A stretch of DNA of 64,000 nt from Symsagittifera roscoffensis (GCF_963678635.1 NC_087066.1:11826517-11890516); one strand, 5' to 3'; shown: positions 1-12,642, counted from the first letter of the stretch. Numbers and translations are program-made. Notes: generated by a model from the sequence alone, not told the origin.

Positions 1-145
1 CGAGACTGATTTCTCGTGTTTGTAAAAGATGCCAGAGTCGAGAAATTTCTCACACGAGAGAAGAGTGCCGCCAAGTTTGTCACCCTGGATTGAGCCAAAC
101 TGAGGATACATTCCGTTTAGTCTGTAGTTGATGGCAATTCGACAA
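1..145 (-). CDS. FREM-like extracellular matrix protein, exon 2 (partial, runs off window)
   Basis: Seen: a pyrimidine-rich acceptor on the minus strand (TTTGTTGTTTCAG, ending at 146) followed by 145 open bases. The first base completes the alanine codon left split by exon 1 (phase 2). The remaining 48 codons are open to the window edge. The peptide contains CRIAINY, a PQFGSI segment and SCEKFLDSGIFYKH. These match the cysteine-F-x-x-x-G-[IL]-x-Y-x-H block of FREM N-terminal domains, directly after the exon 1 region. Phase, splice sites and homology order all agree, so this short exon is well supported although it is too short to stand out as an ORF. Confidence 0.8.
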
Positions 146-810
146 CTGAAACAACAAAGTGATAAGGAATAAATAAGAAGCATTAGTTTTACCTAGACCA
201 TTGAACCTATGTTTTTTCATCTATTTCTGTACTAAGTAAGTCCTTAATCGTTACTTGAATTGCTCGCAGATGAGCATAAAACGAATGACAACCGATTTTG
301 AAAGGCATCCTAGAATTATTACATAAAAAGGATGTGCGATACTTTGAAACACTAAGGCATTGAATTGATTTTAGCGAACAGAATTGAATTGAAATTTCAT
401 TGAACTGGGTTGGAATTTTTTTTCTTCCAGACAATCAGATTGCAGCATTTTCTGAAATTTTTAGGTGTCCAACGAAAGTGTTTACGAACTCAAACAGATT
501 TATTTAAAATCTCCGAGCGCTTCTAGAAAAACCTGAAAAGACGAGTGAATACTTCTGGTTTTTTTTTTAGAAAACTTAAAAAAATTTCTGGGAGTTGTTA
601 ATTTACTAGAAAGTATACTGCGTTTTTATGCCTCTGATTTCAAGAATTGAAATAAATTGAAGGAAGAAAGCCCGCGTTGAATTGGAATTGAACTGATTCT
701 GAAATTTCATGAATCGCAAATCCCTGAATTAAAGGAGAAAACTCGGCAAGCTCACATTCCCCTCAAGTTGAGTGTATACTGGAACCAAAAGCGCCCAAAG
801 AAAAATTTTA

Positions 811-898
811 AGATTAGTCGACCAAAAATGAATGTCGTAAAATAGTACCAAAGGGGGTACACTTTGGGGGCAGAGTTTTCCGCCCCGGGCCCATCACT
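811..898. mobile_element. hAT-type MITE fragment
   Basis: Internal piece of the GGCGCC-rich hAT-type MITE family seen complete at 20558-20972. It has the shared GTCGACCAAAAATG and TAGTACCAAAGGGGG segments. Both termini are lost. Confidence 0.5.
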
Positions 899-1062
899 GT
901 CCCTAATAGATAGATAGCATATACCTCGCTCAATGAAGATACTATATCTATTAACGTTAATCTATCCTGAAAACTCGGTTTTATATCTCACTATTTATTT
1001 GTTTCGACCATGCCCGGAGTGAGAAAGCACTTTGGATTCTTTTTTTTTTGGATTTTCAGATT

Positions 1063-1449
1063 TTCATAATTTTTGAAAAATTCTGTCGATCTTTTTTTAG
1101 GTCGACCAAATTGATTTTTCCAGTTCTCCCAAAAACTTAAAAGACCCTGGTTTGGCAAAATTTTCTGCGCCGCAGGCAAAATTTTGAAAAAGCAGGCCAA
1201 AAAACCAAAAAAAGCGCTTTTAGGCACTTTTTGGAAATTTTTGACCAAAAAACCCTTTTTTTTTGGCGCGCGCTCCTCACAACTAGTATAAATTGGCGCC
1301 CAAGGCGCCTTTAAAAAATTTTGGGGTCTGTCAAGCAAAAAATGGATATCGCAAAATAGTTCATAGGGCAGACCCTATAGGTCGGCAGGGTGTCGAATCC
1401 CTGAGAGGGCGGCGTCCGCACCCCCACTCCCCCCTAAATCCACCCCTAA
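1063..1449 (+). mobile_element. hAT-type MITE, left end decayed
   Basis: Shares the family's ordered blocks: TTTTTTTAGGTCGACCAAA, AAAAGACCCTG, CAGGCAAAATTTTGAAAAA, GGCGCGCGCTCC, a GGCGCC pair, and a right end reading CCCCTAAATCCACCCCTA. The canonical right terminus is CCGCCCCTG, so two terminal bases have changed. No left terminus or target duplication could be found. Confidence 0.65.
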
Positions 1450-1992
1450 TCAAATTTCAGACTGAAAAATTTCGAATTATTAGCGGTGGCAAGAAAAAGT
1501 TTTACAGAATAGAATTGACAACGCTCTGATCACGGTTATCAATGCAAAAAAAAACAAAAGAAGTGTTTTCTTTTTCAAAAATTCTGTCGTTTTGTTGGGC
1601 AGCGTACAAATATTCGCATATGGTGAAACTGTTCTAGAAAAATAATTTGGTAATGTTTTATTTGAGGGCTCTCCTGTTGTAGATAAACCCAAAAATTGGA
1701 ATAATTCGCACCAGTTTTTTAATTACCCGCGTGCGAAAAAATGCGCTAAGCCGCAGTTACTTTTATTTCGGAACATAAAAGGTCGAAACGAAAAAGCATT
1801 TTTTAACCTGTATCCAATCTTGAAAAAGTGGGTTAGTTTCGGAAATTTAGATAAGCACAAACAACCGCAAAAAGAATTTGTAAAAATAAAGAAACCTTCC
1901 AAAAAATTTAAAAACAAAAACCAGATTGAAAAAAATACAGTCTGTGATTTTAATTGAGTTTTTCTAGCCTTAGATGTATAGTTTGATTTTGA

Positions 1993-2199
1993 GGATCAAG
2001 TTAACATCCTCCTCCCCCCCCCCCCCCCCCCCAAATAGACCAAGTTAAGATCCTCCACCCCAGCGCATAGTTTAAATTAAATTTGCTAAGCGCTGCATGT
2101 AAAATGCTCGATTCTGATTGGCTGAAAATTACCAACTTAGAACCAAGTTAACATCCTCCCCCCTAAACTTGTTTCGGGGGGAGGATGTTAACTTGGTCC
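1993..2199. mobile_element. GTTAAC-type MITE with perfect 8-bp target duplication
   Basis: Terminal inverted repeats GGATCAAGTTAACATCCTCC (left) and, read inward from the right end, GGACCAAGTTAACATCCTCC. Element of 207 bp. Flanked by identical 8-mers GATTTTGA at 1985-1992 and 2200-2207. Contains a 19-base C tract at 2014-2032. No coding capacity. The transposase superfamily is not determined: 8-bp duplications fit hAT or Merlin, but the terminus lacks the hAT CAGGGG start. Confidence 0.85.
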
Positions 2200-3044
2200 G
2201 ATTTTGATATAAAGTTAGCAACAAAAATGCAGGATAGTCGAGTGTGATATTATATTTAAGCGCTTTCAGTCGTGATTTGAAGTCTAAAATGTTTGTACAC
2301 AAAACTTCTCTCTTCTCTCAGTGTTGAGAAAAATCAATGAAAAGATTTCAATTTTTGCAAATTATTACAAGGAAAAGAGGAGTGGACAAAAATGGGAGTT
2401 GATTGGTAATTTTGATTTAACTGATATAACATTTTATTATCCAGTGGCTTTTAGGTCGACGAAATAGATTTTGAAAGCTCTCCAAAATGCTATAAAGACT
2501 CTTTTTTGCCTAATTTATCCTATTAGCATCTAAATTTTCATACTTAAGCTCAATTTCTTTGCCTTTTGTGAGCAACTTTTAGCATTAACCAATTAAAATT
2601 TTTTAACCAAAATCAGTGACAACAGTTTTGATTTTAAGATATGTTAAAAAAAACTATAAATACTCTTCAACGTATTTTCACACGATGCATTTTTGAGAGC
2701 ATACGACATGCGAGTTTTTACGGACGTTAGCAAATATTTTAAATTGCTTAAATTGCCACTTATTGATTGAAGGAACATGACTGAGTGAAGGCTTGGAGTG
2801 GCGTGGTAAAAACGTTATGATTTCTTGGCCTTACTGAGATTCACAATGCATTCCTGAAAAGCTAATGTATAAGCCGAGATGAGGACGTTTTTCACCAATC
2901 GGTATAACCAATTAGTTATTGGATGAATCAGTTTAACAAACTATTTTTTAACCTAATGCTTAAATAAATTTGTTAAACAGATGGTTATATGGATCATCAC
3001 TGATTTCAAGAGAAATTACTTAACTTAGTGAACCGTTTTTGTTC

Positions 3045-3272
3045 CGTCTTAGAAATCGTTCCAAATTGGTTCAAGTAAGCTTATTTGCCATAATTGATTT
3101 GTTAATTAGAGCGAAATCTATCATTTTGTACTTCACAAAATGAAAAAAAATCGAAAATTAAAAAAAAATTAGTTTATTTTTTTTACATTTAATTTTTCAA
3201 GTTATTACTGCTCCATAGAAGTTGAAAGGCAGTCGGAACATTCAGGGCTTTACCCTGATATGAGCAGTCTTG
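3045..3272. mobile_element. Truncated arm of the foldback element family
   Basis: Matches the right arm of the complete foldback at 19298-20411. Shared blocks run from AAATCGTTCCAAATTGGTT through GCTTATTTGCCATAATTG to the terminal GCAGTCGGAACATTCAGGG and GAGCAGTCTTG. The matching left arm is absent. Confidence 0.65.
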
Positions 3273-3607
3273 TTTTCTTTTCTAATGCTATAAAAAGATT
3301 CCAACCTCAGCATTACCGAAGTAAAAGATATGTGTAATTTTAATTTTGAAAACTGCTCAATCAAACTTGACCTTTTTCCATTTTAGCGAATTTTGTGTCC
3401 TTGTGCGAAAGCACACAGCTGAAAAGGACAACTTGAGTACTGCAGGGTTTTTACTTTGCCTGTAATATAACTTATAAATCCCGCCCCTTCGGTCAGAGCG
3501 AAAGTTGGATTTACACCATGCGATACAACCGCAATTGATATTTTTACTCTCAAATATTGACTCCGATATCCCTTTCTACTATTTTTATTGCATATAAAAG
3601 AAACTAA

Positions 3608-3749
3608 GTACAAAACAAATATGACTAGAACGAACAAAAACTGAGTCAATGATACGATTTTAAAGTACAATTCTAACACTTCAGATTTTAAATATTTTCA
3701 TTTGATACTTCCGTTTGCGAGAGTAGCAAAAAATTCTTTTAAATCCTAA
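3608..3749. repeat. 142-bp direct repeat, copy 1
   Basis: Appears identical base for base to 3811-3952, offset 203. Lies inside intron 1. Confidence 0.9.
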
Positions 3750-3810
3750 GCGTAAAAACTAATATATGTTAAAATCTGTCACTCTGAGTAAGTTTCTATT
3801 CACCGACTAG

Positions 3811-3952
3811 GTACAAAACAAATATGACTAGAACGAACAAAAACTGAGTCAATGATACGATTTTAAAGTACAATTCTAACACTTCAGATTTTAAATATTT
3901 TCATTTGATACTTCCGTTTGCGAGAGTAGCAAAAAATTCTTTTAAATCCTAA
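3811..3952. repeat. 142-bp direct repeat, copy 2
   Basis: Second copy of the 3608-3749 repeat, ending about 30 bases from the exon 1 donor. Lack of divergence indicates a recent local duplication or an assembly effect. Confidence 0.9.
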
Positions 3953-3983
3953 AATTCAACATGACAAAATAAGGTTGACTTAC

Positions 3984-4540
3984 GCAGGTCGATCCACAAT
4001 TGAAATGTGTCTCATCGAAAGAGTCTGTGAAATAGCATTCAGAGAATTCACAGCCAAAATTGTAGGATCGCTTTTCAAATCGGCGCTTGGGTATGCTAAA
4101 TAAAGCTTCGGCGTAGATACCGTAACGAGGAGCGTTGTCGGATAGACCTTTCTACCCGCCCTGTTCTCGTATTGGATACGAAGTTTAATATTCGCCTTTC
4201 GCGGAAACTCGGCTCCGAAATGGTGGAATTGTACAGAACGGATATTCTCGCAACTAAACATGGTCTTGGTCAATTGGCCGAATTTTCTAGTGATGACATC
4301 ATTTTGCTTCACGTAAACTGTGCATTTTTCTTCGGCCGAATAAGTAATCGGCAAACTGGCGTGAGATAAGTTGGCGACGGCTCCTTGTGGAACTGTGAGT
4401 TCGGGTTGGGTTGCGATTAGCGGGTTGAAATAAATATTCCTTTCTTGCCCACTGACAATCCAAATATGGCACCAAATTGACAGCAAAAATAATAAAGTTT
4501 TGAGGAGGTAAAGCGAATAGCTGCGAGACGAAAAAATCAT
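3984..4540 (-). CDS. FREM-like extracellular matrix protein, exon 1
   Basis: First coding exon of a FRAS1/FREM-family protein. These are secreted basement-membrane proteins with an N-terminal unique domain followed by CSPG repeats. Seen: ATG at 4540-4538 and 185 codons plus two bases, ending at a consensus donor (GTAAGT on the minus strand, 3983-3978). Residues about 1-31 form a signal peptide: basic start, a leucine-rich core LLKTLLFLLSIW, and a likely cleavage near VSG/Q. Residues about 45-150 match the FREM N-terminal domain: a V-P-x-G start, the cysteine pair in EEKCTVYV and TMFSC, GQLT before the second cysteine, a HHFGAEFP-type block, and the KLRIQYEN strand. The reading continues in phase into the exon at 145-1, which matches the next part of the same domain. 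No internal stop. Exact paralogue (FRAS1, FREM1, FREM2) is not resolvable. The family assignment is an inference from motif recognition, strengthened by the second exon. Confidence 0.85.
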
Positions 4541-6679
4541 CTTTTTAGGGTCGTTTTATCAAAAAGATATCTCGAATGTAGTTATAAAAATTATTTGAAC
4601 TTGGGTAAAATAAACTTTTATTAAAAATTGTTGACTGGAAAGATTAGTAAACTAGAGTTGAATCACAGGAACGGGAAAAGAAGTATCAACGAAATTTGCT
4701 TTGGTTCTGTTGATGTCACATTTTTTGAATTGATCTTTTTAAAAAATGGTTCGATAAGCAAATTTAAAATGCGAAAAGATCCCAAACTGAGATTATAACA
4801 CTATTAGTTTGAGCCCAGAAATATTTATGAATACTTTACAGGAACCAGGTTGACATGTAATAGTTTTCTCAGTGTCGATAAATAAATCGAAACTACAATA
4901 ATTTTGGAATAATAAGCGGCTATTTTGAGTTATATCGTCATAATAGTTTACAACTCAGTACCCATAAATTAATATTACTAACAGGTATTTTATTAAAGCC
5001 ATGGAAATAATAATCCAACATTGGGTGCAAATATATAAAATTCAAAGCAGGGCTCCTTCTGGGAACCAATGAATGGTAAACTTTGATTCTGCCAAAGAAA
5101 GTCCCGCAGATTTCGAATTTTGATAAATAAAACTTCTCAGTAGAATTTTAACTGCTGGTGTTATAAAGTGAGTTTGTATGAACTGGAAGTACTTTTCACG
5201 CTCTTGGTCCGAAATTGCTTTTGACAGCTTGCTGTATTCTGAAACAAAACATGTAATTTAGCAATGGTAAATCGGCTCTTATTCTAACTTCGCGGTCTGT
5301 TAAGCTGATAATCATCGGAACCGATTACGTCGGGGTCACTTACAAAAATGACTGTGAATACAAAAACAACTTAATCTGCAATTGGCAACTTGATTTCAAT
5401 ATCAACACTCAAAAGAGATATCATGCTTGACTTATCAGAAACAAGGCTATTTTCAACAATGGGAGCAAATTAATATCTAGCTTTCATTAAGTTGTCAAAC
5501 AACCTACATTTTCGCAAGTATTGTCATTCGCAAAATGACACCGAGGCAATTTTTTTAATGAAAAAATGCGAAAAAAAACAGTTTGTTGCATATAATAACT
5601 CAAAAAGGATTTTGAAAGAGCAGCTTGGTGCATAGAAACTCTCAAAAAAGTTTGCAAAACTGGAAAATTTTTCAGTTAAATTTCATTTTTCTAAGAGCTA
5701 CTGGTCTAAGAAATCATCATAAAGATCCGAGAAATCTGTTGAAAATATTAAAAAAGAAGATGGCGTCTCGAAGTCTCGACTTTATGGATTTTGATGAAGG
5801 CGCGACAAAAATATCTAGACTTTGGACTAGACCATCCAAAACATATCTACTTAGTATAATGAAATAACACCCATTTTGCACTTCAAATACGGGAAATCAC
5901 GCAACATCACACCCTAAGAACATTTACTGATTAAAAACACGAATTTGCTCTAGTTAAACTACATTTTCTAATTATAAATGAAATAGATTATGAAAAAACA
6001 ATTTTTTTTCTTACGATTTGAACTCGCATGAATTACGATTATGTCAGTTTTTCTGCTGACATTTTGATTGATTTTATTTGTTGTTCGAAAAAGAAGGAAA
6101 AACGTAGATTTTGGCAAATTATCAACAAAAACACTCACAATTGTACATAGGCGCGACTTTTCTCCACAAGGAGGCCAAATTGAAGATTAAAATATTGATC
6201 CTATTTATTCAGGAAAAGAGGAGGAACGACTGAGGAGGAAAGGAAGAATAAGTAAGGAAATACGAGGCACAAAGTGATTTCTCTTCTATTCTGTCTTCAG
6301 TTAAGAAGAGAGAAAAATCGCGCCAATATATTCCAGAAAAAATGGAAGTAGAGGAAATAGTACCAAATTGGCCAATCCTACGGCATCTATACCACAAAGA
6401 GCCACGCAGAGCTAATTCCAACTTATTTACTTTACCATCAATATTTCGTCACTTTTTTGCACTTTTTTGTTTTTCTTTACTCAGTGAAATTTAGACAATA
6501 TGAATTGAGTTGCAGCGGTTTGAAAAACAAATAAAGTAAGGGAGAAACAGAACTTGAAATAGAATTTTTGATCAATTGGTTTTTCATTTCTAGTTTGCAT
6601 TGAGTCAACTATAAATATATTGACCTTGATGGGCTTGCGGGATCTGACCAATCGATTCTGAAAATGAAAACCGTAGATC
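4541..6679. other. Region upstream of the FREM-like gene, no gene seen
   Basis: This side of exon 1 must hold the 5' UTR and promoter of the FREM-like gene, but I cannot place a TATA box, initiator or upstream non-coding exon with confidence. ORFs of 70-80 codons (5625-5867, 6209-6421) show no recognisable domain. No repeat structure was noticed. Confidence 0.5.
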
Positions 6680-6968
6680 CAGGAGTGGATTTAAAATTTT
6701 TTCGAAAGAGGGGCGGATAGTTTTCTTTGTCATTTAATTCTGTCATATCGGTCATTTTGTTTTTAAATTGTTTTTTTTTGTCATTTTATTTTGTCACACA
6801 TTGGTCATTTTGTTTATAAAAATTTTGAAAAGTTTTGTCTTAATTTTTAAGGTCACCCAAAGTGAGTTTCCAAACTCCATTTTAAAAAGACCCCTACTTT
6901 GTCGAAATTGACCAAAAATTCCGTTTTTTCTCCTCGCGCTCCGCTCAAACTTGCTTTATACCCATACC
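6680..6968 (+). mobile_element. hAT-type MITE, diverged and right-truncated
   Basis: Starts CAGGAGTGGATTTA, a changed form of the family terminus CAGGGGCGGATTTAG. It continues through diverged family blocks (AAGGTCACCCAAAGTG, AAAAAGACCCCTA, CTCGCGCTCCGCTC, then ACTTGCTTTATA). The right terminus is missing. TTTTGTCATTTTATTTTGTC-like repetition was inserted or expanded near 6735-6815. Confidence 0.55.
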
Positions 6969-6972
6969 AAGC

Positions 6973-7096
6973 GTCGATTGATCATGATCGATTTTTTGGA
7001 CATTTAATAGTCAGTATCTATAGAGTTACAAATTGTCGATTGATCATGATCGATTATTTGGACATTTAATAGTCAGTATCTATAGAGTTACAAATT
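6973..7096. repeat. 62-bp tandem duplication (2 copies)
   Basis: Copies 6973-7034 and 7035-7096 differ by one base (TTTTTTGG versus TTATTTGG). Each contains the 14-base palindrome CGATTGATCATGATCG-like core with TGATCA. Confidence 0.9.
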
Positions 7097-10000
7097 AACC
7101 GATTATAATTCATCAAAAATGGATTCTAATCTTAATATATTTTACATTGATATAATCCAAAACAATTCTTTGTGGTCGATTATTATGGCTTATCTTGATA
7201 AAAAATTTGATTGTAGTGCCAAAAAATGGACAAAAACTGATTAAATTGGATATAATAGATCATATTTTTAAAGAAAATTATCGATTACAATGTCAAATAA
7301 ACCAGTTTTGTGGTCTGAATTTTACATCTGTACATCTGTATTGGATTTAATGGATTAGTTTCTTCTCAAAAATTTATTATAATCCATTAATATCAATGGT
7401 ATTAGCAAAAAGTTTTTTGAGGTGACCGAGTCGTTAGAAACAATTGGGAGTGATCAAACAGAAATTAAATTTTTAGTTGATCAACCTACCATCATTTTTC
7501 CAAATAAAAAAAATCTACTTACAACTAACAGTGATTTTTTGTCAGATACCATAATGGCAGTACTTATTAAAAAATCCAGTGAAATCTTTGAAAAAAATTC
7601 ACGGTGGAATTAAAATTTTGAAATAAAAAACTTATCGTTAAGTATTTTTTGCAACAAAATTAGACCATTTTTTCGAGCATTTGCACTTGCAACAGAATTT
7701 GACCACCGAAAAAAAATTTACACCTGGTAAACTAAAATTTTGAGTCCTAAAATAGCATCAATTGCATTTTGCATTTTGGGGTGCGGAAAATGTCAAGTAA
7801 ACCGTTTATAAAAAAAACCGACGTTTTTTTTATGAAGCGAACAAAAAAGGAAAAACTATAGCCAGCAATTTCGATTTTGGGCCGCTCTGTCTATTTCAAT
7901 CTTTAAAAAATTCAGTTTGTTTTTGTTTTATGACCAGAAAATTTTTTTTTCAAAAAAATCTAATTCCATCAAAAATTTTCTAGCGGTTTGTTGTATCATA
8001 TTAGTTCAGCTTATTGCCTCATATCAAAACTTTTTGGACAAGTAATTAAATTGCGCACTCAAAGATTCAACACGAAAAAAAACTGAGATTGACACTGACA
8101 ACAAAATTCAACCAGCAATAAAAGACGAGTCAAAACTTAAGAAAAACGACAATCAGATAATGAGTTTTAAACAAGTAGCGGAGTTGACAAGTAGCGAGCG
8201 CTTGCTTTTTGGCTCAAGTAGCTTAATGCACGTGAATTTGTTTGCTGCTACTCCAGATTTACTTTCAATTTTTCAAATCTTTGATGAACGGAATACATTT
8301 TCTCGTTTTCTTTCTATTGCTTTCGAAATAACACTTTTAGATAAAAAATTTTAAATTTATCTTAAAAATATCAAAATTTGGGCTCAAAATCAACAAACTA
8401 TTTACTTGCGGTCAGGTTTTGACCCCGGGCCGTACTCAATGCAGTACCAACGGCGGGGAAAGGGGATGTCAGTCAGGTGGCCGTAGCCGGTCCCGCCCTA
8501 CTTTTTTCCCCAACTTTTTAAAAAAGTTTTGCCAATTTTTAGCAGGAAAACTCAAGTAAAGATACCTATAAAGGGAAACCGGAACATTCATGGCGTTGCC
8601 TTGATACGAGCAGCCTTCTGTTCTGTGGTAATAAAACATTCCCTTAGTTTTTCATTTTTTTGGCCTGTCTAGTGCTGCGAGTGATCACAATATGTCTTTA
8701 AGATATTATTACAAATCAGTCAACACCATTAATAAATATACAGAAAAAACACTCTGAGTGAAGATGTATTTCGTTTTTTTTTCGAAATCAAAACAAAAAT
8801 TGATCACTAGACAAAAACACAAAATTTTCTGAGGCATGGATCTGCTGCATTAGGTGCAGCAGAGTTAGTGCGAAAATTATAACAGCGGCAAATAATTGCT
8901 TTCCTGTCAAAAATTTAAAAATTCAAGAAGGAAAATGATCACGGTTTTTGAGAGAGGGGGAGAAAATTCTTATAAGCTGTAGTAGCTTGAATAAAACCGA
9001 GTGGGTTTTTTGCATGCATTGAAAACTCGACATAAAACCAACATTACTAAGCCCAATGGGTTAATTTTCAATTGCTCATAACTTATTTTTAAAAGACCTG
9101 CAGACGAAAACTATTTTGATGACATCAAAATTGGCATTAAAGCATTAGGCAAAAACGGCATACGAAAAATTTGAAAACCCGCCTGCTCGAGAAAATTCTA
9201 GATCTGTCCATAATCTCCGTCTAAAATTTGGTGGCACAAATGGTCGCTCATGAGATTTAGTGTAAACTTTTTGGTTCACAAACTCCAGATGGCAAAAGAA
9301 AGTTATCAAAAAAAATTATCAATTTATTTCTCACACGGCTCGAATTTCAATACGCGATATGAAAATCAAGTAGTAGATTGTAGTTATCATTACAAAAAAT
9401 ACATTTTAGATGATGAAAAATAGTTGTCCACTTACCCTCAAGGACTAAAAGCGGAAGTCGGGTAACTTTTTGGGCTGAAATATCGGTGCCTATAATAGAT
9501 ATAAACCGGGCTCAATTTGGGTTAAAACAATGGCAAATCGTGTTGAACAGTGGCGCAATGCAACTTGGGCATCTTGGGACAAGGGAATAAAAATTTCAAC
9601 TGTATTTCGTTTGTAATGTATACGGTAGAAATCAAACCACTTTAGACTGCTAAGAAGGGGCACTTTTAAATCCACTCAAATTGCACTGATCAGTTGTACT
9701 TCATTTTTATGTAGCCTGAAGGCTTACCTGCATTTCTGATTTTTTATTTTTTCGTTTAACGCGCCAGCACAAGTTCATGTATGAACAAAATGTCCTCATT
9801 TAATTGCAAGCAGTTAAACCCAGGAATCAGAAAGTATTTCAGCACAATATGCCCAATAAATCACCCCCGGCCAAAAACGGAAAAATCTCCCCAAATAAGC
9901 TTAATTTACATTTTAACTTCGTGTAGAGACTTTCGAGTTCGTTCGCAATAAAATAAAGTGAAAATTGAACTTTCAAAACAACACTAAAAAATTAAAGATA

Positions 10001-11591
10001 AATAATAAATCGAATTTTTTTAAAGTAAAAAGCACCTTCTTCAAAAATCGAAACAAAATATGTTCCATTCAATGCCTCGGCTCAAATTTTTAAATCCTTG
10101 CAAAAACAAACAATTAAAAAATGAAAAGATTTCAAGCAATTGGAAAATTGTTGTCAATAAAAATCAAATAACGCGATTGCAAACTTTCGCAATTTTTATT
10201 GCTATTCTTGAGGCAAAAGCAGTTTTTTTTGGCCAGAAAAAGAGTCACTTCTCAATAATACTTCAAAGCATATTTAGTCATGAATAAATAATCATTTTTA
10301 TTCATTCCTGCAAACATGAAAAAAAACGTTGGAAAAAGTCAAGTCCTTACCTATTACATTTTTATTCTATGGAATATCCAACGAAATAAAAGGTTAAAAT
10401 AAAACATTTCAAAAACTGACCAAATCAATCTATAAAAAGCAGATGAAACGTGAAAACTATTTGATTGTTTCGTAATTGGTTGATAAACTATAAACGTTTA
10501 AACATGAATTAAAATTGTATGAGAATTAAAACGTATATCATCTCTTAATTCTCAAACTAACTGTGTTTTATGCTTTACCACTGAGTATACGTGTTGAGCC
10601 GACAGCTGAGCACCATCAAAGAAAAAAATCACAAATTTGGTAACTAAAATTTGAACTGCGAACGTCATTTGAACTTCTAGCCTCATAAGTTTAGCTTTTT
10701 ACTTAAATGAAACGCCATAGTAGTTTATCTTTTTAGAATGATGTTTTTTGCATGCTTTGAGTATGCCCCTAACCCAAATTGAGCGCTACTAGTAACCTTA
10801 ACTTAACGGCATGTTCAACACCAATTTGACCATGTAAAAAATAACTATTTCAGTCTTTTAACGAAACTTGTGATGCGAGAGAACCAAATCAACTGTTCGC
10901 TCTTCACATTAAATTGGCCTGAAAAGCAAAAACCAACAGATATTTTTCGATAAAAGAACAACCCATGAAAACCATAAAACGCTTTCAGATTTTTTTATTG
11001 CAGCTCGAAACACGACTGAAATGGATTTATTATGATACACCACTTAATCCATCTGATTTCTGACTTGTGGAAGTAGATTTGAGTGGAAAAAAAGCGATTG
11101 GTTGGAACAATCAGCGATGACAGAGCCAAATTGATGCTTCTTCTAACTCGTGATTTTTTTATGTTTTAAATGTTTCCCTCTATTTTCAGCTGTATGCATT
11201 TTTTTCTACCGTTTTAAGGCAATTTTCATATGTCAAAAACAAAAAAATGAGAGTAACCATGAAAACGCAAAGACCTGATTGATTGTTATCAAACATACTG
11301 TCAAAAATAGTTGATTTTCTTCATTGTTTCTTAATGCGGGAAAGCTTACAAGATCTTTGACCGTTCAAGAAACGATCCCAATGCAATTTTATACATTGTT
11401 TTATACATTGAAAGATCCAGCCAACAGAAAAAAAAGGATCTTTTTACATAAACCGCCCATATTTCTTAATTTTGTGATTTTGTTTTATTCTATGTCTAAA
11501 TGCAGAGGACAAAACACTGATCACACTGAATGGTTTGGTTAATACAAATGTGATCACTTTATTTTTTAGCCGATTTCTAACAAGGCCGAAG
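7097..11591. other. Intergenic stretch, no gene supported
   Basis: AT-rich sequence. At 7100-7400, TTATAATCC and CGATTATAAT words recur and resemble the termini of the TAATCGATTA element at 26631-27598, perhaps a decayed relative. At about 8575-8615 a short piece (CCGGAACATTCATGGCGTTGCC, ACGAGCAG) resembles the terminus of the foldback family. ORFs of 60-75 codons (7422, 8160, 9490 minus, 10060, 11324) have low-complexity or unrecognisable translations. No RNA gene or exon could be supported. Confidence 0.5.
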
Positions 11592-11676
11592 TTTAAGAAG
11601 ATGTGAACGTGTCATTTTTTCCTGAAGCTTTTTTCAGCTTTATTTTTTAGAGTGAAAAGTATAAGAATGAATACTA

Positions 11677-11881
11677 GGATCTACTCAACAATCTCCCCCT
11701 ATGGTACCTACTTAAGAATCTCCACCCCTATAAATAAATTCAGTAAAAAAGCACTGAGCTTTCTATTGAGAATTCTAATTTTGCTGCATTCTGATTGGTC
11801 AAAAAATCGACCAGTTTGATCTACTTAACAATCTCCCCCCCCCCTCTTTCTTGAAAAAGGTGGAGATTGTTAAGTAGACCC
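11677..11881. mobile_element. GTTAAC-type MITE inserted after the duplication
   Basis: TIRs GGATCTACTCAACAATCTCC and, from the right, GGGTCTACTTAACAATCTCC. 205 bp. Flanks GAATACTA (11669-11676) and GAAAACTA (11882-11889) match at 7 of 8 positions. The unoccupied site GAACACTA is visible in the other duplication copy. Confidence 0.85.
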
Positions 11882-12642
11882 GAAAACTAATGTAGTTCTT
11901 AGACGTGTAGGTCTTAAGCAGGGGCACAACAGCAGTTCTCCGGTCTCAACTTAATTGAACTCTTCACATTATTCGAAACAAATTTGAATAGCTTCTCAAA
12001 CATTTTATAGTTTTGGACAATTCGGATTTCTAAAAAATGACTTAAAACTGTGAACAAAACCTTGTGAGTTGGTGCTGAAATTTGATTGATCAGTCTTAGC
12101 CAACCAGATTGAAGCAAAATAGTATCAATTCAAGATGTTGAAAATTAGATTTTGGACGAAATGAAAAAAAACGAACAAAAAAAATATTTTAGTGTTGCAA
12201 ACACATCTGATTTTTGACCAATCATCCATTTAATGGGCAAAAAAACAAAATTCTGATACAATCAAAGGTTGTAGAAATATTTTGTTTCATGTGCATAAAT
12301 TGTTCAAAACAGTTGGAAACACTATTTTTGATCTCCTTCTCAAAAGTATCTTTCATCAAAAGCTGCCAAACAGTGCCAATTTAAAATTGTAGAACCAACT
12401 CTGGCAATAACCTAATCTCGACACACGCAAACAGTAGCTGGTTGTCGTAAAATTTTAACAGAAAAATTAGGATTGGCACTAAGAAGATTTTCTTATAAAA
12501 GATAAAACTTGAATAAAACTTTCTCTTCTCTTCATTTCTTGACGTTGACTTGAATAGAGGATGCGATAAAAGCTAAAATAACTTTAAAAAGAACTCTAAA
12601 AATACTCAAACCAGTTTTTTTAAGTAAAATTTTGAAACCATT

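Larger units (their letters stand above)
146..3983 (-). other. Intron 1 of the FREM-like gene
   Basis: Bounded by GTAAGT (minus strand, 3983-3978) and a TTTCAG acceptor ending at 146; length 3838 bases. It holds hAT-type MITE pieces (811-898, 1063-1449), a GTTAAC-type MITE (1993-2199), a truncated foldback-element arm (3045-3272) and a 142-bp direct repeat (3608-3749 and 3811-3952). ORFs here, including a 98-residue hydrophobic minus-strand frame at 3383-3679, overlap repeats and show no recognisable domain. Nothing else is supported. Confidence 0.75.

Noticed and set aside
3383-3679. 98-residue hydrophobic minus-strand ORF in the FREM-like intron.
   Set aside because: Partly made of the 142-bp repeat, lacks splice phase with the flanking exons and shows no known domain.
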